A stretch of DNA of 64,000 nt, taken from the NCBI GenBank assembly GCA_937926105.1, contig CALANS010000175.1, positions 214,061-278,060 of the forward strand, in the 5' to 3' direction. This document shows, in pieces, positions 60,045-64,000 of the stretch (the first letter of the stretch is position 1; every line of letters starts with the position of its first letter). The position numbers and the translations under genes are program-made. A model generated the notes under the pieces. It was not told where the DNA came from, ran no database searches, and worked only from the letters and a program-made list of their open reading frames with translations. The stretch is from an uncultured Actinomycetes bacterium. Lineage in GTDB: Bacteria; Actinomycetota; Actinomycetes; Mycobacteriales; Nakamurellaceae.

Positions 60045-62759
60045 CTAGCGCACCGCCCCGTGCGCCGCTGCCACGGCGGGCCCGCTCGGTGCGGCAGACG
60101 CGTCGGCAATGCCGGGCCCGGCTCCGGCGCCGAAGCAACAGAACGGGGCCGGGGCGTCACCGGCCAGCGGCAGCGCCTCGGCGAGCGCGGCGGCCGGCGG
60201 CCGCCCAGCGGCCAGCGCAGCGTGATACCCCGTCATCACCGCCTCGGCGGCGCGATCGGCGACCGGCGCCACCGCGGCCACCACCGTGCGCACCCCGCTG
60301 CGGAGCAGCGCCACCGCCAGGCCGAGCGGCTCGCCGTCACCGCGCACCGCGCTGCGCCCGACATCGCAGCAGGACAGCACGATCTGGTCGGGCAGGGCGC
60401 CGTTGGGGGCGATGTCGTAGGCGTACAGCGGGCCGTCCGCCAGCACCACCGAGGAGAACAGCGGGCTGTGCGACTCGTGCTGGCCGTGCGCGGCGATGTG
60501 CAGCAGCCCACCGGCCGGGATCGCGCCGAGCACCGCCGACCCGGTCGCCGCGGCACCGGTCAGGGCACGTGCGTCCGGATAGCAGCCGACGACCGCGTGC
60601 ACCTCATCCGGGGCGCGCACCACCTCCGGACCCGCGACCGCCAACACACCCCGCCGGTAGGCGATCGGCCGGGGCGCCAGGCCCGCGATACTGCCGGACA
60701 CCGAGGTGGTCACGGTCACCGACCGGCCGGCCAACGCCGGCAGCAGCGGCCACGGCACCGCCGACAGCGGACCCGCCCCGGAGACCAGCACCGGCCCGGA
60801 GGCCGCCCGCAACACCGGCGCGACCAGCCGCTCGGACAGCTCGCCCAGCGCCGCCGAGAGCGACCGCGCGGCCACCGCGCGCAGCGGCGCGGCGACCCGG
60901 TCCGCGGCCAACAGATCCAGGTCCGCCGCCACGATCCGGTTCAGCTCCTCGCACCGGCCCAACGGTGCCAGGGGCAGGTACCGCGCGCGACCGGCCGTGA
61001 TGAGCAGCACGTGCACCTGGCCCGCGCCATGGAAGTAGGCCAGCACAGTGGGCGCGCCGGCACCGGCAGAATCGGCCAGCAGGCGCTGCACGCTGCGCAG
61101 CGACGGCGGCCGCAACGCGGTTCCGGCGCCGCCCAGGGTCCAGGTCCGCGCCCGGATCCTGCGGCGCAGCTCGGCGATCTCCCGCTCCCGCCCGACATCC
61201 CGGGCGCCGGCCAGCAGCGCGGACCGGGCGGCGGCCTCGGCGATCCGCAGCACACCGAGATCGTCGGCCAATGCCGGATCGGCGGGCGGGCGGATATGCG
61301 GCAGCCGGGTGCTGGCCGCCCGGGAGCGTTCCAGCCACTGCAGGATCTGCGCGGGCGATCCGGTATCCACGGCGGCCCGCAGGCCGGCGGAGGCCAGCTG
61401 CCGACCCCACACCGCGCTGGCGGTCTGCAGGTCCTGTGAGCCCAGCAGCGCCTGGAACCTCCCCAGGTCGTCCAGTCCACGACGCAACCGGGCCACGCCC
61501 TCCGCGCGGCGGCCGGAGGACAGCGCGATCCGGGCAGCCATCAGCTGCGCCTGCAGCCGACCCGCCAGCGGCAGGGCGCCCGACGCGGTGCCGGCGGTCC
61601 GGAACAGCTCGTCGGCGGCGGACACGTCACCCGCGTCCAGCAGCCCCTCGACCGCCAACTGGGTCGCGATGGCCGCCTCCGTGTTCCGGCCCGCATCCCG
61701 CAGCTCCTGCGCCAAGGCTTCGGCGGCGACCGCAGCGGCGCGACACCGCGTCGCGCTGGCCGGATGCCCCGATCGCCGGGCCGCGCGACGGGCGGCGGCC
61801 TCCGCCCGCTGCTCCGCCAGCCGCGCGAGCAGCTCGACCGCCGCGTTGCCCCGCTGGACGCTGATCCGGGCGGCACGCCGGGCCAGCAACCGTGCCCGGG
61901 GGGGCTCCCCGCCGGTGATGGCGATGTCGGCGCCGACCAGCAGCGCATCGGTCAGGTCGGCGCGTGCCCGGTTCCGGGTGAAGGTGCCGATGGCGCTGTC
62001 CACGTAATCCCGAGCCTCGCCCAGCAGGCCGGCCGCCAGCAGCACCCGTGCTCGATCCAGGGTCGGCACGCCGAGGGCCTGCTCGGGCGCCAATTGTTGT
62101 GCCTCGTCCATCGCCTGCAGCGAGCCGGGCAGGTCGCCGGCCAGAAAACGCAGGTACCCGAGGTTATGGCGGGCCATGAACACGACCGTGCCCGCGTCCG
62201 CGCCCGCCGCCGCGCTTTCGGCGCGCGTGGTGTCGGCCTGCGCCGCGGGAAGGTCGCCCGCCATCATGTGCAGCACGCCGCGATTGAGCAGCGTGCGGGC
62301 CAGGTCCTCCAGGTCGCGGTCATGCATGCCATCGATCGCGGAGCTCAGGTCGGACATCGCCGCGGCCGCGTCGCCGATCCGCAGGTGGATCAGTCCCCGG
62401 GAGGCCTGCAGGGCGAACTGGTCCGCCGAGTCCGCGGCGGAGGCGGCCTGGTCGAGCAGGGCGAACGCCTCGGCCGTCCGGCCCAACTCCACCAGGTTGT
62501 ACGAGAGTGTGATGACGATGCGGATCCATAGGGACTGCCGGCGATCCCCGCGCGAGCCGGTCGCCGCCGTGGCGGCCCCGGTGTCGGAGGCAGCCGCGCC
62601 GCCGGGCTGCGGCACTCCCGCCGCGGCCAGCGCTCGGCGGCACAGCGAGACCGCCTGCTGCGGCCGCCCGCGATCACCCGCGATCCGCGCGCGCTCCAGC
62701 AGCGACTCGGCATCCGGCGATCGGCGCGCCGGCCGGGTATGCCGGGGGCGTGGGGTCAC
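60045..62759 (-). CDS. TPR-repeat CHAT-domain caspase-like protease
   Basis: A 904-residue cytosolic protein without signal or membrane segment. Residues ~15-600 are Ala-rich helical repeats of the TPR type (for example A-R-H-N-L-G-Y-L-R-F-L-A-G-D-L-P-G-S). The C-terminal CHAT domain (~residues 600-880) has the caspase-like dyad: His in L-L-H-I-A-A-H-G (second His about residue 758) and Cys in V-L-S-C-C-D-V-G (797/798). E-P-L-G-L-A-V-A-L-L and V-A-A-V-A-P-V-A-D complete the domain. It begins 11 bases after the 173-residue gene, which itself overlaps the sigma gene, so the three are co-expressed. TPR-CHAT proteases are effectors that cleave a partner protein. Confidence 0.9.
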   Translation of the reverse strand: MTPRPRHTRPARRSPDAESLLERARIAGDRGRPQQAVSLCRRALAAAGVPQPGGAAASDTGAATAATGSRGDRRQSLWIRIVITLSYNLVELGRTAEAFALLDQAASAADSADQFALQASRGLIHLRIGDAAAAMSDLSSAIDGMHDRDLEDLARTLLNRGVLHMMAGDLPAAQADTTRAESAAAGADAGTVVFMARHNLGYLRFLAGDLPGSLQAMDEAQQLAPEQALGVPTLDRARVLLAAGLLGEARDYVDSAIGTFTRNRARADLTDALLVGADIAITGGEPPRARLLARRAARISVQRGNAAVELLARLAEQRAEAAARRAARRSGHPASATRCRAAAVAAEALAQELRDAGRNTEAAIATQLAVEGLLDAGDVSAADELFRTAGTASGALPLAGRLQAQLMAARIALSSGRRAEGVARLRRGLDDLGRFQALLGSQDLQTASAVWGRQLASAGLRAAVDTGSPAQILQWLERSRAASTRLPHIRPPADPALADDLGVLRIAEAAARSALLAGARDVGREREIAELRRRIRARTWTLGGAGTALRPPSLRSVQRLLADSAGAGAPTVLAYFHGAGQVHVLLITAGRARYLPLAPLGRCEELNRIVAADLDLLAADRVAAPLRAVAARSLSAALGELSERLVAPVLRAASGPVLVSGAGPLSAVPWPLLPALAGRSVTVTTSVSGSIAGLAPRPIAYRRGVLAVAGPEVVRAPDEVHAVVGCYPDARALTGAAATGSAVLGAIPAGGLLHIAAHGQHESHSPLFSSVVLADGPLYAYDIAPNGALPDQIVLSCCDVGRSAVRGDGEPLGLAVALLRSGVRTVVAAVAPVADRAAEAVMTGYHAALAAGRPPAAALAEALPLAGDAPAPFCCFGAGAGPGIADASAAPSGPAVAAAHGAVR

Positions 62760-62769
62760 CCGTACAGCA

Positions 62770-63291
62770 TCACAGGTTCACCGCCGGTGTGACCACCGGG
62801 ACACGAACCGCCGGGTCGGAGTCGGCGGTGGGCAGCAGGGTCAGTTGCGCCATCCCGGGCGGCACCTGGTCGAATGCGAACCGGCCGGACGCATCACAGG
62901 TGGTGGTCAGCACGCCGGTATCGGTGCGGAGCTCGGCCTGCAGGCCCCCGCCGGGGGCCGCCCAGCCGTCCAGTCGGGTACTGCCGTGGCCGGTGGGTGC
63001 CAGGGCAATCATCACCGTGAGGTGGTCACTGGAGAAGGTGATGCGCCGCGCCAGCTCGACCGACCGGGCACCGGTGGGCACGGCCAGTTCGGACTCGATC
63101 AGCGTGGCCAGCTCGGCGTCCAGGTCCAGGGTGTGCGCCTCGTCCTGCAGGGCGAACAACACCAGGTCCGGCAGCATCGACGGCGTTGGATCCAGGTCCT
63201 CGTGCAGGTCCAGGATGTCGGTCAGTAGCTCCAGGTCGGCGCGATCCGCGGGTTCGTCGCCGGCGGGAACGGGGTGTGTCGAGTCGGTCAT
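62770..63291 (-). CDS. 173-residue protein of unknown function, partner of sigma and CHAT genes
   Basis: Not a named family that I recognise. The N-terminal ~60 residues are strongly acidic and helical (D-L-E-L-L-T-D-I-L-D-L-H-E-D-L-D). Residues ~75-105 form an R-R-I-T-F-S-S-D-H-L-T-V-M-I-A-L strand-like segment. The C-terminal ~70 residues resemble a small beta-sandwich of the carboxypeptidase-regulatory type (C-D-A-S-G-R-F-A-F-D-Q-V-P-P-G). The ATG at 63291 overlaps the sigma stop by 4 bases, and the open frame upstream is antisense-like. Fixed coupling to a sigma factor and a TPR-CHAT protease suggests it is either the sigma regulator or the protease substrate. This is inference. Confidence 0.75.
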   Translation of the reverse strand: MTDSTHPVPAGDEPADRADLELLTDILDLHEDLDPTPSMLPDLVLFALQDEAHTLDLDAELATLIESELAVPTGARSVELARRITFSSDHLTVMIALAPTGHGSTRLDGWAAPGGGLQAELRTDTGVLTTTCDASGRFAFDQVPPGMAQLTLLPTADSDPAVRVPVVTPAVNL

Positions 63292-63977
63292 GCCGATTCC
63301 TCTCCCTGCAGGCGGGCGCGGAGTTTGGCCAGGCAACGGCCACGGGTGGGTCCTATGGAGCCGACCGGCATCCCGAGATCGGCGGCGAGTGCGGCGTAAT
63401 CGGGGCGGGGCGAGAAGGCGATGACGGCGATCAGCCGGCGGCACCGCGGCGGCAACGCCTGCACGTGTTCCCACAAGCGTTGTCGCTGGTCCGAGAGCAG
63501 CGCCAGCGACTCGGCCGACGGCACCGGTGCCAGGTCCTGCTCGGTGGGCTCGCCGCCGGATGCGGCGGAGGCGGCGGCCCGGTCGCGCCAGGCCTGCCGG
63601 CGCAGGGTCACGGTCAGCCAGCGCACCACGGCACGCGGATCGGCGATCGAGTCCGCCCGGCGGACCAGGGTCAGGAACGCATGCTGCACGGCGTCCTCCG
63701 CCTCCGCCGCGCTCAGCCCGCAGTGCCGGGCGGTGTGCCACAAAAGTGGCGTGACCAGCCGCACCAGCCGGTCGATCGCGCCAGGCACGCCCTGCCGATA
63801 CTCGACAAACGCGTCGGCCGCCTGGTCGACCAGGTCCCCAACGGTGGGCCGTGGGGCGTCCTGGTCGGAGCGCTGCCGCGGCAACTCCCGCTGGTCCTGG
63901 CCCGGCGATGACTGCCTCGCCGCGTCCGCTGCCGCCTCGTGGAGAGTGCCGAATGGTTCGTTCGGCGCTCCGTTCAC
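63288..63977 (-). CDS. RNA polymerase sigma-70 family (ECF-like) factor
   Basis: A 229-residue sigma factor. A disordered N-terminus of ~45 residues (Q-S-S-P-G-Q-D-Q-R) precedes the sigma2 region (A-F-V-E-Y-R-Q-G; L-S-A-A-E-A-E-D-A-V-Q-H-A-F-L-T-L-V-R). The sigma4 region has L-P-P-R-C-R-R-L-I-A-V-I and a helix-turn-helix A-A-L-A-A-D-L-G-M-P-V-G-S-I-G-P-T-R-G-R-C-L. No sigma3 is present, as in ECF factors. The GTG at 63977 has AGGT nearby; the window ends 23 bases upstream, so the promoter cannot be judged. No classical membrane anti-sigma gene follows; the 173-residue gene takes that place. Confidence 0.92.
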   Translation of the reverse strand: MNGAPNEPFGTLHEAAADAARQSSPGQDQRELPRQRSDQDAPRPTVGDLVDQAADAFVEYRQGVPGAIDRLVRLVTPLLWHTARHCGLSAAEAEDAVQHAFLTLVRRADSIADPRAVVRWLTVTLRRQAWRDRAAASAASGGEPTEQDLAPVPSAESLALLSDQRQRLWEHVQALPPRCRRLIAVIAFSPRPDYAALAADLGMPVGSIGPTRGRCLAKLRARLQGEESA

Positions 63978-64000
63978 CGGACCTGACGCTTCGCGCCGAC

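Noticed and set aside
60045..63977. A type III-E CRISPR (Craspase) locus
   Set aside because: TPR-CHAT and sigma genes are present, but there is no gRAMP/Cas7-11-like gene, no Csx31, no reverse transcriptase or Cas1, and no repeat array in the visible sequence.
1..64000. tRNA, rRNA, riboswitch, transposase or prophage genes
   Set aside because: None was recognised by eye on either strand; a covariance-model and profile search would be decisive.

Overview
The window is high-GC DNA from an actinobacterium (Actinomycetota). The strongest taxonomic signs are the Pup-ligase gene pafA, the regulator pair pafB-pafC, a helY-type helicase, a ligB-type ATP-dependent DNA ligase, and a gene order (M24 dipeptidase / divergent 5'-3' exonuclease / DUF4333 protein / helY / tatC / pafC / pafB / pafA) that matches the M. 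tuberculosis pepE-Rv2090-Rv2091c-helY-tatC-pafCBA neighbourhood. The genus cannot be fixed from the sequence alone. Coding density is high and no gene-free stretch exceeds about 300 bases. No tRNA, rRNA, CRISPR array or transposase was seen.

Positions 1-34 kb form an accessory catabolic region, almost all on the minus strand. It holds two enolase-superfamily enzymes, two SDR oxidoreductases, LacI and IclR regulators, a ceramidase-like hydrolase, and two complete Dpp/Opp-type peptide ABC transporters (9.0-14.5 kb and 20.9-26.3 kb). It also holds four M81 (MlrC-like) metallopeptidase loci, one of them dead, and two RidA loci, one of them frameshifted. The rest are a class-III aminotransferase, an IlvD/Edd dehydratase, a TSUP exporter, an FAH-family hydrolase, a D-serine-dehydratase/D-threonine-aldolase-like PLP enzyme and a gamma-glutamyltransferase. 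Together they suggest uptake, hydrolysis and carbon/nitrogen salvage of an unusual peptide or amino-acid conjugate. The substrate is not evident.

Positions 34-49 kb carry mixed housekeeping genes: a membrane M28 peptidase, MTA/MTI phosphorylase, LigB, a thioesterase, a CtpE-like P-type ATPase, a TOPRIM-only protein, prolyl oligopeptidase, Lrp/AsnC, M24 dipeptidase, a 5'-3' exonuclease split at a C9 tract, and a YGQ-rich DUF4333 membrane protein.

Positions 49.5-60 kb hold helY, tatC, pafC, pafB, a structured repeat island, pafA and two CNNM/HlyC-CorC transporters. Positions 60-64 kb hold a tightly coupled three-gene set: an ECF-like sigma factor, a 173-residue protein and a TPR-CHAT protease. 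Its gene content recalls the sigma / Csx30 / TPR-CHAT part of type III-E CRISPR (Craspase) loci, but no CRISPR component is present. This is the best candidate for an undescribed system.

Regulatory signals include three sigma70-type promoters with overlapping palindromes (4.1, 14.6 and 19.9 kb), a 47-nt hairpin between a binding-protein gene and its permease genes, and a recurrent -10-like hexamer 6-8 nt before start codons, consistent with leaderless mRNAs.
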